A DNA stretch of 64,000 bases from Woeseiaceae bacterium (GCA_028289545.1 JANQPG010000100.1:1-64000), one strand, 5' to 3'; counted from the first letter of the stretch, positions 45,739 to 53,876 are shown. A program made the numbers and translations. Notes: generated by a model not told the origin, from the letters alone.

Positions 45739-45858
45739 GAGGTAGTGACCACGGCAGACACGCGAGTGTCCCGGAATTCAGAGGATCTGTTTCCGCGCGT
45801 TGGGCTGTCTTGGGGCCGGTTACAGAGCATGGATTGAAGGCCGTTCGAATAACACGCA

Positions 45859-46602
45859 ATGCGACTGACCGAATACGTAGAGAAAGCGAACGAAGCCGAC
45901 TCCCTCGAGGGGCTCGTTGTGCTGCTGGAAGCGGTATCGGGCGAACTCGGCTTCGATCGATTCGCGTACTGCACCTTGCGCTCGGAGCAGAAGCGCAAGA
46001 ACTCCGACAAACCGCCGGTCATCGTCCACAACTTTCCCGAATCGTGGAGCCAGCGCTACACTGAGCGCGGCTACGTCCGTCACGACCCGGTCATGGTCTA
46101 TGCGCACGAGTTCGAACAGCCGTATTTGTGGGATTCGCTGAGCTCTCTGTTTACGCTCGATCCCGTGCAGAACGAACTGATGCGCGAAGCACGGGAAGCC
46201 GGTCTCAAGTGCGGCGTTGCCGTGCCGCTGCACGGCGCCCGGGCGAGGCTGAGCCTCATGTCGTTTGCGTCGAGCGAAGCGGACGTTGATGCCGCGGGGG
46301 CATTGCCGACGCTGCACGTGATCGCCAGCCAGTTTCACACGGCCTATTTGTCGATGTCCGCGGCCGCCAACGACGCCACCGCTGTTGCGCTCTCGCCCCG
46401 AGAGCGAGAGTGTCTGCAATGGACCGCCCGTGGCAAAACCGCCTGGGAAGTCGGCATGCTCATGCATATCAGCGAAAACACGGTCAAGTTCCACCTCCGA
46501 AACGCGATGAAGAAGCTGGATTCGACGACCAGTGTTCAGGCCGTCGTCAAAGCGATTCGCTACGGGTTGATCAGCCTCGATGCGCAGTTGGGACGGGCCT
46601 GA
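45859..46602 (+). CDS. LuxR-family regulator with AHL-binding domain (LuxR solo)
   Basis: A 247-residue regulator. The N-terminal autoinducer-binding domain (about 15-165) keeps all six residues conserved in AHL receptors in exact TraR spacing: W63, Y67, D76, P77, W91 and G119. The C-terminal LuxR HTH reads LSPRERECLQWTARGKTAWE then ISENTVKFHLRNAMKKL. No luxI-type synthase is in the window, so here it is a solo. It should respond to an acyl-homoserine lactone, either from an unlinked synthase or from neighbours. A stop codon 9 bases upstream fixes the start at 45859, though no clear ribosome site precedes it. A dyad and a promoter lie upstream; an amidohydrolase gene follows. Confidence 0.93.
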   Translation: MRLTEYVEKANEADSLEGLVVLLEAVSGELGFDRFAYCTLRSEQKRKNSDKPPVIVHNFPESWSQRYTERGYVRHDPVMVYAHEFEQPYLWDSLSSLFTLDPVQNELMREAREAGLKCGVAVPLHGARARLSLMSFASSEADVDAAGALPTLHVIASQFHTAYLSMSAAANDATAVALSPRERECLQWTARGKTAWEVGMLMHISENTVKFHLRNAMKKLDSTTSVQAVVKAIRYGLISLDAQLGRA

Positions 46603-46628
46603 GTGATCCGCTGCGCGAGGGTGTGAAG

Positions 46629-46638
46629 CCCCCCCCCC
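46629..46638 (+). repeat. C10 homopolymer in the spacer before the amidohydrolase gene
   Basis: Ten consecutive C, 28 bases before the amidohydrolase start and just upstream of its ribosome site. Such tracts are slippage-prone and can alter promoter spacing or leader structure. No phase effect can be shown from one sequence, and a sequencing or assembly length error is also possible. Confidence 0.85.
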
Positions 46639-46666
46639 AACAGACGAACAACAAGGGCAATCCCGA

Positions 46667-48106
46667 ATGACCCAGACACCGACGTCACTCTGCGCCATCG
46701 GAGTGACGCTGGCGGCGATTGTGTTGTTGTTATGCGGCTGCACTCCCGAACCTCGAGACGACGCAGCTGTTGAGCCCCTTCGCGGTACCGTTTCGATCCG
46801 CAACGTGACCGTAATTGATGCGAATGCCGGAAGACGATCGGGCCAAACCGTTTTGCTTGACGGCGATTCGATTGTGGCGGTACTGCCGGGGGGCAGCGCC
46901 GAGCCGATCGCAGACAAAACGATCGACGGCAGCGGAAAATACCTGATACCGGGGCTGTGGGACATGCACGTCCATCTGACGTTCGACAAGCGGTTCACCG
47001 CCACCATGCCCGCGGACTTCATCCGCTACGGGGTCACGAGCGTTCGTGACACGGGCGGTCTCATGGACAAGCTGCTGCCGGTCGTCGAGCGCATGCGCGC
47101 CGAGGATGCCATTGCGCCGCGCGTGTTTTTCAGTGGTCCGCTGCTGGACGGCGAGCCGGTCGTCTACGACGGTGCCGACGTGCCTGAGCTGGGAACCCGG
47201 AACGACAGCGCCGAGAGCGCCGCACGCAGCGTAAAGGCGTTGAAGGAACAGGGCGCGAGCTTCATCAAGATCTACGAAATGGTCAGCCCGGAGGTGTTTG
47301 CTGCGCTCGTCGATGCGGCGTCCGAACACCAATTGCCGATTGCGGCGCATGTGCCGCTTTCTCTACGCGCGTCAGAGGTTGCACCCCACGTCGACTCCCT
47401 CGAACACCTGCGCAACGTTGAACTGGACTGTGTGGCCGATGCCGCCGAGTTGCTCTCGGTGAGGCGTGCAAGGCTTGCCGCCGGCGCTGGCGGCAGCGGT
47501 TTTGTCTTACGCTCCGAGATGCATCGCTTGCAGCGCAACGACGCGATTGCGGCGCTCGACGAAGCCGCCTGCGCCGAGGCCCTCGAAACGCTGCGCGACA
47601 CGATTCAGGTTCCGACGGCGCGCCTCAATACCTTGTCGATGTTTCCGCCGTTCGAACGCAGCGACTGGGCGGAGGCGGTCGAACAGTGGCCGGACGCCGT
47701 GCGCGAGGACTGGCGGGAACTGCCCGGCTGGTACAAACCGGATCCCGGGGAGCGCGATATGCGCTTCGCGCGCTACACGCTGGACATGATTCAGCGTATG
47801 CACCGGACGGGTGTGCCGATCGGAGCCGGCACGGATACGCCGATTGCTTACGCATTGCCGGGCTACAGTCTGCACAATGAACTGGAGGTTCTCGTGGCGG
47901 CCGGGTTAACGCCGCTCGAGGCGTTGCGTTCGGCCACGATCGTGCCCGCTCGTTTCTTCTCGCTCGACGACTCGATGGGTTCGATCGCGTCCGGCATGAA
48001 GGCGGATCTGGTACTGCTCGACGCCAACCCGCTCGAGGACATCCGCAACACTCGCCGTATTCATCGGGTGATTGCCCGCGGCAGAGTGATGCCCGCCCCC
48101 CATTAG
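46667..48106 (+). CDS. Exported amidohydrolase lipoprotein (imidazolonepropionase-like)
   Basis: A 479-residue protein with lipoprotein signal ending LLLCGC at about residue 25. The amidohydrolase TIM barrel shows all usual metal and catalytic positions: HVHL (first two His), a candidate carboxylated Lys in SFIKIYE, His in IAAHVPL, His in SLEHLRN, and Asp in GAGTDTPI. The C-terminal composite domain is ARFFSLDDSMGSIASGMKADLVLLDANPL. Exported members often hydrolyse peptides such as Xaa-Pro or cyclic amides. It lies 64 bases after the LuxR gene on the same strand, so it could be a quorum-controlled target or co-transcribed. The next gene converges with no bases between stop codons. Confidence 0.9.
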   Translation: MTQTPTSLCAIGVTLAAIVLLLCGCTPEPRDDAAVEPLRGTVSIRNVTVIDANAGRRSGQTVLLDGDSIVAVLPGGSAEPIADKTIDGSGKYLIPGLWDMHVHLTFDKRFTATMPADFIRYGVTSVRDTGGLMDKLLPVVERMRAEDAIAPRVFFSGPLLDGEPVVYDGADVPELGTRNDSAESAARSVKALKEQGASFIKIYEMVSPEVFAALVDAASEHQLPIAAHVPLSLRASEVAPHVDSLEHLRNVELDCVADAAELLSVRRARLAAGAGGSGFVLRSEMHRLQRNDAIAALDEAACAEALETLRDTIQVPTARLNTLSMFPPFERSDWAEAVEQWPDAVREDWRELPGWYKPDPGERDMRFARYTLDMIQRMHRTGVPIGAGTDTPIAYALPGYSLHNELEVLVAAGLTPLEALRSATIVPARFFSLDDSMGSIASGMKADLVLLDANPLEDIRNTRRIHRVIARGRVMPAPH

Positions 48107-48736
48107 TCAGGTTTTGTGGATGGCGCCGTACATGAGATAAGCGCCGCCGACGAGTGCTGCGACCGCCAGCCCGGCTCGCCACGCGAAGTACAGGTACTCT
48201 TCCGTGTTCAGCGCGCCGATCAGCGCGGCGATGAGTAAAACTCCTGCCGTGGGTCCAATGCCGTAGAGCAGGTTTCGGCCAAGCAGCCACTTGCGGCGAA
48301 AGGCGAAACGGGCAATGCCCGCGCCGGCCAGCGCAAACCCGATCGCCTGCACGACGAAGTACACGGTCCGAACGACGATCAGGTCCGGCGCGTCCGGCCG
48401 GGACGCCAGGAAACCGGCGGACTGCCGGGCGACGTAGATATCCCAACAGTCCATCATGAGCCACGCGATCGCTGTCACGAGCACGATGAGCCCAACGCTC
48501 CGTGCACCCTCCGAGCGCAGCCGCAAGCCCGCCAGCGGCGGCATCGAGCGCAGCGCCTGGCGCCAGTACCACGTTCGCGCATCGGCTTCCGAACGGTTCA
48601 GGCGATGCGCGTAGCCCTCGGCAAGGTCGCCGAGTAGACAGGAGCGATGGGTTTGCGGCGTCAGCCGGCTGACCAGCGCTTTCGCGATGGCGGGTGGCCT
48701 GGGTTCCCGGCTTACGTTTCGCGTGCTTCCCGCCAA
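48107..48736 (-). CDS. Small membrane protein with permease-prefix-like domain
   Basis: A 209-residue protein. The N-terminal 65 residues, with LLGDLAEGYAHRL and ARTWYWRQALRSMPPL, match the short permease prefix domain that heads ADOP-type ABC permeases coupled to PadR regulators. After it come four TM segments (about 80-100, 120-145, 150-170, 180-200) but no MacB or FtsX permease domain. It is thus a prefix attached to an unrelated small membrane protein. It overlaps the upstream padR-like gene by 25 bases, so the two are coupled. Function unknown; a membrane partner or sensor for the PadR protein is a reasonable guess. Confidence 0.75.
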   Translation of the reverse strand: MAGSTRNVSREPRPPAIAKALVSRLTPQTHRSCLLGDLAEGYAHRLNRSEADARTWYWRQALRSMPPLAGLRLRSEGARSVGLIVLVTAIAWLMMDCWDIYVARQSAGFLASRPDAPDLIVVRTVYFVVQAIGFALAGAGIARFAFRRKWLLGRNLLYGIGPTAGVLLIAALIGALNTEEYLYFAWRAGLAVAALVGGAYLMYGAIHKT

Positions 48737-49050
48737 GGCAGAACCCCCTCGAGCATGTTGTGAAGCGCGGTTACCGATCGTTCGAAGCGTTCGCGACCGA
48801 GTGGCGTCAATTCGTAATAGCGCTTGGCGCGTCCGCCCCGTTGCGGGGTGGCCTCGCCCCTGCGCGACGTGACGTAGCGCTTCTCTTCCATGCGGGCGAG
48901 GGTGGCGTACAGCGCGCCGACAGTGACGCTTCTGGTCGTTCGCGCCTCGATCTCTTCCCGGATCGTCGAGCCATAAGCGTCCTTGTCGAGGCGCAGTACG
49001 GCCGCGAGTACGAGTATCTCGAACTCCCCGAGGTTGCGGTCTTTCGGCAT
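48712..49050 (-). CDS. PadR-family transcriptional regulator
   Basis: A 112-residue winged-helix protein. It starts LGEFEILVLAAVLRLDKDAYG, with IREEIEARTTRSVTVGALYATLARMEEKRYV (HTH) and the wing GRAKRYYELTPLG, a textbook PadR-like sequence. It probably represses itself and the coupled membrane gene. The divergent yceI-like gene starts 112 bases away. The intergenic region carries two 12-bp direct repeats, the second one containing the dyad CTAC-AAA-GTAG, which are good operator candidates. The 25-base overlap with the following gene fits PadR autoregulated pairs. Confidence 0.93.
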   Translation of the reverse strand: MPKDRNLGEFEILVLAAVLRLDKDAYGSTIREEIEARTTRSVTVGALYATLARMEEKRYVTSRRGEATPQRGGRAKRYYELTPLGRERFERSVTALHNMLEGVLPWREARET

Positions 49051-49068
49051 CCCTGAACTTAATCCTTT

Positions 49069-49106
49069 ACAAAGTAGAGTAAATATAAAATACTACAAAG
49101 TAGAGG
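49069..49106. promoter_or_regulatory. Direct-repeat operators in the padR-yceI divergent promoter
   Basis: TACAAAGTAGAG occurs exactly twice, at 49069-49080 and 49095-49106, 26 bases apart. The second copy extends to CTAC-AAA-GTAG, a dyad. The AT-rich spacer contains TATAAA and, on the other strand, TATATT, which could be divergent -10 boxes. PadR proteins commonly bind such dyads over their own promoter. Confidence 0.6.
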
Positions 49107-49116
49107 ATATACATGG

Positions 49117-49133
49117 ACCGGCGCTGCCGGTCA
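49117..49133 (+). other. Leader hairpin before the YceI-family gene
   Basis: GACCGGC and GCCGGTC form a 7-bp perfect stem with a 3-base loop, ending 29 bases before the start codon. It has no T run. It may stabilise the mRNA or be a protein-binding site. Confidence 0.35.
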
Positions 49134-49162
49134 AGATGAACTATCGATAAAGGAGTGCCGAC

Positions 49163-49765
49163 ATGCGCACAGCAGGAGCGATATCGTTGCTCGCGGGTAC
49201 CGCACTGGCGGTCTGCACGCTGACGGGCCAGGCGGAGGCCGACGTCTACTTGCTCGATGGCGATCACACGCACATCGTCTGGCAGGTCGATCGGTTCGGG
49301 TTTGCCAACACGATCGGAACGTTTACCGAGGTCAAGGGCGTCATTTCATTCGACGAAGACAAACCCGACCGTAGCCACGTCAGCGCCGAAATTGCGTTAT
49401 CGGGATTACGCTCGGATCTGGCCGAAAGGGAAGACATCGTTCGCGGCGCGTTCTGGCTCGATGCCAGGTCGCACCCCGTAATTACGTTCGAGTCGCGCTC
49501 AGTCACTTTTGTTGACGACGAATCCTGCGCAAGCCAATGCGCCGTGGTCGAGGGCGACATGATCCTGAAAGGGGTCCGGCGCCCGCTGCGCCTGAATGTC
49601 GTCGTCAACAAGACCGGACTCGACCCCGTGCAAAGGCGGCAGGCCATCGGGTTTACGGCAACCGGCTCTTTTCAGCGCAGCGATTTTGGGATCAGGACGG
49701 CGCTCGGACCCATCGGGGACGAGGTCGAGTTTCAGATCGAAGCGCTGGCCATTGCCGCAGAATGA
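49163..49765 (+). CDS. YceI-family periplasmic lipid-binding-like protein
   Basis: A 200-residue protein with signal peptide (about residues 1-26, ending QAEA) and a single YceI beta-barrel domain: DVYLLDGDHTHIVWQVDRFG, then IGTFTEVKGVISFDE, HPVITFESRSV, LKGVRRPLRLNVVV and the ending IGDEVEFQIEALAI. YceI proteins bind isoprenoid or other lipids in a lipocalin-like barrel. Length is typical. The ribosome site AAGGAG is strong. The gene is divergent from the PadR regulator and overlaps the next membrane gene by 4 bases. It is a plausible PadR target. Confidence 0.93.
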   Translation: MRTAGAISLLAGTALAVCTLTGQAEADVYLLDGDHTHIVWQVDRFGFANTIGTFTEVKGVISFDEDKPDRSHVSAEIALSGLRSDLAEREDIVRGAFWLDARSHPVITFESRSVTFVDDESCASQCAVVEGDMILKGVRRPLRLNVVVNKTGLDPVQRRQAIGFTATGSFQRSDFGIRTALGPIGDEVEFQIEALAIAAE

Positions 49766-50214
49766 TGCCGGCGCTGATGGCGAGTCGATCCAGCCGGATA
49801 CGCTGGGACTACACCCTTCTGTTATCTATCAGCGGTCTGCTTTACGCAGCAGTGACCGTCTTCGGGTGGGTGCGCGGGTTCGAGTACTGGGTTGCGCTTG
49901 TGCTGATTGGCGGCGTGGGCAAGACCGCCGCGCTTCTGGCACCGCAGGCGCCGCTTCGTAATGCATTCGCTGCCGGTTTTTTGGCTGCGCTCCTGGCGCT
50001 GACGCTACAGGCTCTGTTCATGCCCGTGTATTTCGACAATAACCCGGGATACGCAAACGTCGAAATACCGTTCGGACTTTCCGCCCGGCAGTACACGCTG
50101 GTGTTCGCGCCGCTCGGGGGGCTGGTTGCTGCGCTGCTTGCCGCAGCAAGCGCATGGTTCGTATCGCGTGCTTTGCTGTTGGTGGCGCGACGGCGGAAAC
50201 AACGCGCCGGATGA
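49762..50214 (+). CDS. Four-TM membrane protein coupled to yceI-like gene
   Basis: A 150-residue protein starting at the ATGA overlap with the YceI gene. It has four hydrophobic segments, at about residues 13-32, 37-55, 65-85 and 110-140, with a short loop containing DNNPGYANVEIPFGLS. The C-terminus is basic (RRRKQRAG), which should be cytoplasmic. I recognise no family. YceI genes are often next to cytochrome b561-like membrane proteins, but no haem-ligand histidines are visible here. Translational coupling suggests it works with the YceI protein. Confidence 0.75.
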   Translation: MMPALMASRSSRIRWDYTLLLSISGLLYAAVTVFGWVRGFEYWVALVLIGGVGKTAALLAPQAPLRNAFAAGFLAALLALTLQALFMPVYFDNNPGYANVEIPFGLSARQYTLVFAPLGGLVAALLAAASAWFVSRALLLVARRRKQRAG

Positions 50215-50249
50215 TTGATGCGCGTTGGGGCGACGCGCGAGGGGTTGTA

Positions 50250-50639
50250 ATGGAACTCGGAAATTTTTCGATCAGTCTGGCCGTGCACGATCTTCGGGCG
50301 TCGAGTGCTTTCTATCGGAAGCTGGGTTTCAGGGTTTTCCGGGACGAATCCGATCAGGGATGGATGGTGTTAAAAAACTCGAGCTGCATTATCGGCCTGT
50401 TTCAGGGCATGTTTGACAAGAATATGCTGACCTTCAATCCGGGTTGGGACGCTGACGGCAAGCCGCTCGAAAGCTTCGACGATATCCGGATCATCCAGCG
50501 GAGACTGAGATCGGCGGGCCTCGAGCTGAGCGGCGAGGCTGCAGAAACCGGTACCGGACCGGACAGCCTGATGCTGATCGATCCGGACGGTAATCCCATT
50601 CTGGTCGACCAGCATGTTCCGGCGTCGGGTTCCGGGTAG
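50250..50639 (+). CDS. VOC (glyoxalase/bleomycin-resistance) fold protein
   Basis: A 129-residue single-module VOC protein: NFSISLAVHDLRASSAFYRKLGFRVF at the start, a middle SCIIGLFQG, and the C-terminal LMLIDPDGNPILVDQ, which is family-typical. The usual first metal His is not evident in the first strand, so it may be a non-metal or binding member. The start at 50250 follows GAGGGG; the frame is open earlier, overlapping the previous gene. It lies 35 bases after the membrane protein gene, same strand. Confidence 0.85.
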   Translation: MELGNFSISLAVHDLRASSAFYRKLGFRVFRDESDQGWMVLKNSSCIIGLFQGMFDKNMLTFNPGWDADGKPLESFDDIRIIQRRLRSAGLELSGEAAETGTGPDSLMLIDPDGNPILVDQHVPASGSG

Positions 50640-50683
50640 GCGCCATCAGTTATGGCTGCGCGTGATTGACGCGAAACAAGGAA

Positions 50684-51589
50684 TCACGACGAGAGTGACA
50701 GGCGCCTTCTCAGGTGGGCCTCGACGGCGGATCGCTTCAGATGCTGCGCCCATCCCATGGCGTTGTCCTGAAAGCGACGGTCTTTGATATCGACGCTGGC
50801 GCCGCGATCGAGCAACCAGTCGACCATTGCAATATCGTCCAGGTAAACGGCCTGATGCAACGCAGTGCATTGTTCGTGATGACCGCGCGCTACGCCATTG
50901 ATATCGACTCCCTTGTCGAGCAGCAGAGTCGCGGCTTCGTACTGCCCGTGACGCAACGCCAGTACAAAAGCCTGCACAAGCGCGTCGTCTTCCGTTGAGT
51001 CTTCGATGGCTCCCCACGGAAAATGCACAGGCAGAGCGGAAGCCGAGAGCTTGCCGTCGGCAAAAAACGATTCAATGCTCGTCAGGTCACCCAGCATGGC
51101 CGCTGCGCAAAGTGTTTTGATTTCTCCGCCCTGCAGGTTCAGGAGATAGTCCGCCATTTGCCGATGTCCCCAGTAGAGCGACTCTTCTACGGCGGACCAG
51201 GGCGCACCCTCCTTTGGGTCAACGCCCGAATCGAGCAAAACGTCGACCAGTTCGCGCGCATTGACGCTCGCAGCTGCAACGAGTTGCTTCTCCGTCGTGG
51301 ATCCGGCGGCAACCAGGAAGCGCAGGAATTTCGCGGCATCCGGAATTTTGCCAAGGCCGCCTTCGACAACGACAAACTGAATGAGGTTCGGACTATCCGA
51401 CGGATCGGCGGACGTCCCGGTAACCAACTCCGGGCTTTGCCTGAGCAGGGATGTAAACCGGTCAAAGTCGCCAGCGTATGCAGCGTCGATTGCCGGCTGA
51501 AATTGTGAGTCCACATTGCAGCTCGTAACCCGATCATCTGGACGATACTGGCGAAAAGCGTCGTCATCAATAGCTCTGTGCACCTGCAT
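50684..51589 (-). CDS. Ankyrin-repeat protein
   Basis: A 301-residue protein without signal or TM. Ankyrin-like repeats are clear in the C-terminal part: HGQYEAATLLLDKGVDINGV, then CTALHQAVYLDDIAMVDWLL followed by DRGASVDIKDRRF. More degenerate repeats lie upstream (for example VNARELVDVLLDSGVDPKEG). It probably mediates protein binding. I start at MQVHRAIDDDAF (51589), because the longer frame adds 24 residues of unlikely composition. It ends 33 bases upstream of nothing co-directional, facing the VOC gene convergently. Confidence 0.82.
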   Translation of the reverse strand: MQVHRAIDDDAFRQYRPDDRVTSCNVDSQFQPAIDAAYAGDFDRFTSLLRQSPELVTGTSADPSDSPNLIQFVVVEGGLGKIPDAAKFLRFLVAAGSTTEKQLVAAASVNARELVDVLLDSGVDPKEGAPWSAVEESLYWGHRQMADYLLNLQGGEIKTLCAAAMLGDLTSIESFFADGKLSASALPVHFPWGAIEDSTEDDALVQAFVLALRHGQYEAATLLLDKGVDINGVARGHHEQCTALHQAVYLDDIAMVDWLLDRGASVDIKDRRFQDNAMGWAQHLKRSAVEAHLRRRLSLSS

Positions 51590-51621
51590 TCCGCTTTGCC
51601 GAATACGGGATGGGTTTTCCG

Positions 51622-52044
51622 TCAAAGGACTCCGCCGACCTGCATGAGCAAATAACCCCACGCAAGAAAGCCGATGAGCCAGGACGCGGATCGAAGCACC
51701 GGAATACCGGCGAGCGCAATCAGGACGTACACGGATCGTCCGGCGACAAACGCCACAGCAATCCAGGAGGCGTGCTGAACGGCTGTGCCGGTCGCCGCCG
51801 CGATCACTACGACCGGCACCAGCAGGCCAAGGAATTCGAGCTGATTGGTCTTTACTCGCCTGAGGCGGTCTTCGAGGGTTGAGGTTTGGACCGTGCCGTC
51901 GAGGCTGGACAATGCAAACCGGAGTCCGTGTCTGCTCGATCGCAGAAGAACCTGGGCTCCGAGCAGCAAAGAGAACAGCAGCACGTTCAACATCAGTGCG
52001 TCGGCAATTGTCGAGGAAGTAATTGCTACGATCTGATCAGTCAC
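51622..52044 (-). CDS. MAPEG-family membrane protein
   Basis: A 140-residue protein with four TM segments. It carries the MAPEG signature in EDRLRRVKTNQLEFLGLLVPVV-type sequence (Arg, Asn and Glu at the usual spacing after the first loop). MAPEG proteins include microsomal glutathione transferases and leukotriene synthases; bacterial ones are mostly uncharacterised. Conserved length and motif give good family confidence, but the substrate is unknown. It is followed 32 bases later on the same strand by the ankyrin gene. Confidence 0.85.
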   Translation of the reverse strand: MTDQIVAITSSTIADALMLNVLLFSLLLGAQVLLRSSRHGLRFALSSLDGTVQTSTLEDRLRRVKTNQLEFLGLLVPVVVIAAATGTAVQHASWIAVAFVAGRSVYVLIALAGIPVLRSASWLIGFLAWGYLLMQVGGVL

Positions 52045-52092
52045 TTGTCGGCTCTCCGTGAACTCTGAATCGGAAGGGAATGGCTCTTATCT

Positions 52093-53223
52093 TCACGAGG
52101 CGTGTCCTCGCGTCAGGGACAATGGATTGTTTTGACAGTCTTCTGCCAGGAGATTAATCGCCTCCAGCTCGGCCGCCGTTTTCCATCTCCTGCACTGGTG
52201 AGCCAGCGTGGGGTTGCTCAGCAAGGGATACCCTCGATCCTGTTCCCATTGCTGCAGATCGAAAGGCCTCGCCATGACGATCCGCAACAACAACGCGAAC
52301 GCAGAGAGCTTCGAGCCAATTTCGAACCCGGGGAGCACAAGCGACGGATTGGCAATGTATCGTTTTGCGGTCGCTTCGAAGGGTTCCGGTTCACGACCGG
52401 TCACGCGGGCTACGTGATCGGTCGGGGCGGATGTTGCGTACACCCCGTTTCGCATTTCCTCCGCGTAGTATCGAATGTGAGCCACCTGCTCGGTTGGAAG
52501 GCCAAGCGCTATTGCCGCTTTATGGAAGGTCTTGAACTGCACGTCTTTGTACCGGACCTTCCTGCCAAGCAATTTGCCGAAAATATCGGCTGCATCGTGC
52601 GGCGACAGGAGTTTGGGTCCGGTAGGCCGGTAACTCTTGCCAATGTGTTTTGCGGGGTTCATGAGTGTGTGAACGGCAACGCTGGCAATGTCTTCATTGG
52701 ACGGCGGGGCATTCTTCCCTTCACCAAACGGCGCCATGAGTTGCCCAAAATGTGCAACGGCGGGTAGCCCGAGAAAATACGGGAACGCAAACAGTCCCGG
52801 CGCCAGGTGCACGACGTCCACCGACGGCATCCAACGATAGATGTTGTGAGCAATCCAGTGGCCCCGCTGGTGAATCGAGGCGTGGGTCGGGCTCAGATTC
52901 CAGGCGCCCATGAGCGTCACGGTCTCGAGCTTCGCCTGCTCCGCAGCGACGGCAAACAGCGTCGAGTCATACAGCGTGTTGGGCGAAAACGGCGGATTGT
53001 GGAACGCTCGCTGGACCCCTTCGAGAGCGGCTTCCAGGTGTCGGAAATCGCGCAGGTCTCCAACGAAAATTTCAGCGCCTTCGCGGGCCAGCAGGGCCGA
53101 GCGCTCGTCTTTTCGTCGAACAAAAGCTCGCACCGGATAGCCGTTCGACAGCAGGGCCCGAACCGCCGCACTGCCAACGTGGCCCGCTGCGCTCGTGACC
53201 AGAATCCTGGGTTTATGGAACAT
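52093..53223 (-). CDS. NmrA-like NAD(P)-binding protein
   Basis: A 376-residue protein. The N-terminal Rossmann fold begins ILVTSAAGHVGSAAVRALL (GxxGxxG type) with NmrA-type VGDLRDFRHLEAALEGVQR. Residues up to about 245 resemble NAD(P)H-sensing or isoflavone-reductase-like proteins. About 90 further residues at the C-terminus are not family-typical and may be a separate helical domain. I start at 53223 because AAAGGAAAA precedes it. It is divergent from a TetR gene with a palindrome between, so it is the likely TetR target. Confidence 0.85.
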   Translation of the reverse strand: MFHKPRILVTSAAGHVGSAAVRALLSNGYPVRAFVRRKDERSALLAREGAEIFVGDLRDFRHLEAALEGVQRAFHNPPFSPNTLYDSTLFAVAAEQAKLETVTLMGAWNLSPTHASIHQRGHWIAHNIYRWMPSVDVVHLAPGLFAFPYFLGLPAVAHFGQLMAPFGEGKNAPPSNEDIASVAVHTLMNPAKHIGKSYRPTGPKLLSPHDAADIFGKLLGRKVRYKDVQFKTFHKAAIALGLPTEQVAHIRYYAEEMRNGVYATSAPTDHVARVTGREPEPFEATAKRYIANPSLVLPGFEIGSKLSAFALLLRIVMARPFDLQQWEQDRGYPLLSNPTLAHQCRRWKTAAELEAINLLAEDCQNNPLSLTRGHAS

Positions 53224-53245
53224 GGGTTTTCCTTTAGATGTCACT

Positions 53246-53265
53246 TGTCATCTAATTAGATTACA
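53246..53265. promoter_or_regulatory. TetR-type operator
   Basis: TGTC-ATCTAATTAGAT-TACA style 20-bp palindrome with a perfect 12-bp core (ATCTAATTAGAT, 53250-53261) and TGT/ACA flanks; only one base pair breaks symmetry. It lies 23 bases from the NmrA-like start and about 40 from the TetR start, in the position expected for a divergent TetR operator. Confidence 0.75.
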
Positions 53266-53306
53266 CCTATCATCTTTAATGTCAAGACTCGTCCGGAGAG
53301 CAGCAG

Positions 53307-53876
53307 TTGGCCAGAAGATCGCAGGCCGAGAAGGCCGAGAGCAGGAGCAGGATTTTGTCCGCGGCGGCCAGCCTGATCCGCCAGAAAGGCATCGAGGGGA
53401 CCAGCGTTGCCGAAGTGATGGATAGGGCCGGAATGACCCACGGTGGTTTCTACCGTCACTTCGATTCAAAGAGTCATCTTGTCGCGGAAGCCATCAGCGA
53501 AGCATTCCGCGCCGGTCTGGACGTTTTTGATGAAGGCCAGGCCGCAACCCGGGATCAGGCCAGGGAGTACGTGGACCAGTATCTCTCCGAGGAACACGTA
53601 CAGACGCCGGAGATCGGTTGTCCTCTGCCGATCCTCAGTTCCGAGGTGGCCAGAGGTGCGGAGCCCTGGCGGGAGTCGTTGTGCAGGGGAGTCGATACGG
53701 CCACAACCCGGTTGGCGGAAGGTATAGAAGACGCCACACAAGCCGACACGCTCGTGGTGTTGAGCCTGCTCGTGGGCACGCTCTCGCTGGCGAGGGGCGT
53801 AGGCGAAGGCCCGCTAAGGGATGAGCTGTTGCGGGCGAGCGAGCAACACATTCGATCGATGACAAAACTCGAATGA
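53307..53876 (+). CDS. TetR/AcrR-family repressor
   Basis: A 189-residue regulator with a TTG start behind GGAGAG. The HTH is ILSAAASLIRQKGIEGTSVAEVMDRAG, followed by MTHGGFYRHFDSKSHLV, the classic TetR hallmark. The C-terminal ligand domain includes GCPLPILSSEVARG, similar to YxaF/LmrA-like regulators. It probably represses the divergent NmrA-like gene via the 20-bp palindrome. The ligand is unknown. Confidence 0.93.
   Translation: MARRSQAEKAESRSRILSAAASLIRQKGIEGTSVAEVMDRAGMTHGGFYRHFDSKSHLVAEAISEAFRAGLDVFDEGQAATRDQAREYVDQYLSEEHVQTPEIGCPLPILSSEVARGAEPWRESLCRGVDTATTRLAEGIEDATQADTLVVLSLLVGTLSLARGVGEGPLRDELLRASEQHIRSMTKLE

Noticed and set aside
46603..46666. A luxI synthase near the LuxR gene
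   Set aside because: No synthase motifs were seen on either strand between 45.3 and 50 kb.
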